Of a stretch of DNA of 64,000 bases, positions 63,901 through 64,000 are shown one piece after another (the first letter of the stretch is position 1; each line of letters begins with the position of its first letter). The notes beneath the pieces are model-generated. The model was given only the letters and a program-made list of their open reading frames with translations, made no database searches and was not told where the DNA came from. Location: positions 1-64,000 of the forward strand of contig CAWCXA010000015.1 of the NCBI GenBank assembly GCA_963799425.1, written 5' to 3'. This DNA comes from CAVWSM01 sp963799425 (lineage in GTDB: Bacteria > Actinomycetota > Actinomycetes > Jiangellales > Jiangellaceae). The position numbers and the translations under genes are program-made.

Positions 63901-64000
63901 TTATCCATTGCGAGGCAGGAACTCGCGCAGGTCGCTGCTGACTAGGTCTGCGCCGTTCTCCGCGAGCGGCCCCGGGTCGCCCCTGCGGTCGACGCCGATC
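63901..64000 (-). CDS. HAD-family hydrolase, C-terminal fragment
   Basis: The last 32 residues of a gene that extends beyond the window. The visible part reads IGVDRRGDPGPLAENGADLV, the C-terminal pattern of HAD phosphatases of the beta-phosphoglucomutase/GH65-linked type. The stop TAA is at 63903-63901. Its full identity cannot be determined here. Confidence 0.55.
   Translation of the reverse strand, partial: IGVDRRGDPGPLAENGADLVSSDLREFLPRNG

Noticed and set aside
1..64000. CRISPR arrays, tRNA or rRNA genes
   Set aside because: No regularly spaced repeats or tRNA T-arm patterns were noticed by eye; a covariance search would be needed to exclude a tRNA.

Overview
The window is high-GC actinobacterial DNA. 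GTG and TTG starts are common, operons are tightly overlapped (ATGA/GTGA junctions), and marker genes include the 33-residue ribosomal protein bS22, a rex-hemA-hemC-hemD-hemB block, a DUF222/HNH gene and a SARP-type regulator. The mix suggests Propionibacteriales (Nocardioidaceae-like), but no rRNA is present, so the genus is an inference. I saw no rRNA, tRNA or CRISPR array.

Region 1 (1-13.8 kb) is a carbohydrate-type catabolic locus under a LacI-family repressor. A divergent promoter drives a branched-chain-type ABC importer, a Gfo/Idh/MocA oxidoreductase, a DUF993 aldolase-like protein, a TIM-barrel isomerase and a membrane-bound ThuA protein. A second transcript encodes a secreted GSDH-LamG protein and a Tat-exported TIM-barrel isomerase. 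The same 20-bp composite operator lies just downstream of both -10 boxes, so both transcripts probably answer to the same repressor. The substrate is unknown.

Region 2 (13.9-20.6 kb) holds assorted genes: membrane proteins, a LysE exporter with an Lrp/AsnC regulator, a WYL regulator, a secreted GH30 glycosidase with a discoidin module, a broken GNAT gene and a VOC protein.

Region 3 (20.6-36 kb) is conserved core. It runs through the heme block with Rex, a glutaredoxin-like protein, a HAD-IB phosphatase, an acyltransferase, an atypical SDR, bS22, an excisionase-type HTH protein and an AcuC-like deacetylase. Together with proC, a sugar isomerase and Ppx/GppA at 55-62 kb, this follows the order I recall from the mycobacterial Rv0496-Rv0512 region.

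Region 4 (36-55 kb) splits that conserved block. It holds a TetR-controlled membrane pair, a MacAB-like export system, TrkH/TrkA potassium uptake, a DUF222/HNH gene with an SOS-like box, a SARP regulator followed by an FAD oxidase and a nitrilase, an M48-like protein without HExxH, an enoyl-CoA hydratase and a transglycosylase.

Region 5 (55-64 kb) resumes the core: proC, proline dehydrogenase, an ABC exporter with its TetR, an isomerase, an M15 peptidase behind a structured leader, Ppx/GppA and a lipoprotein penicillin-binding protein.

At least eight frame breaks interrupt otherwise conserved genes, including hemA and hemD. Uncorrected sequencing indels explain them better than true decay, so broken genes are annotated over their full reconstructed span.
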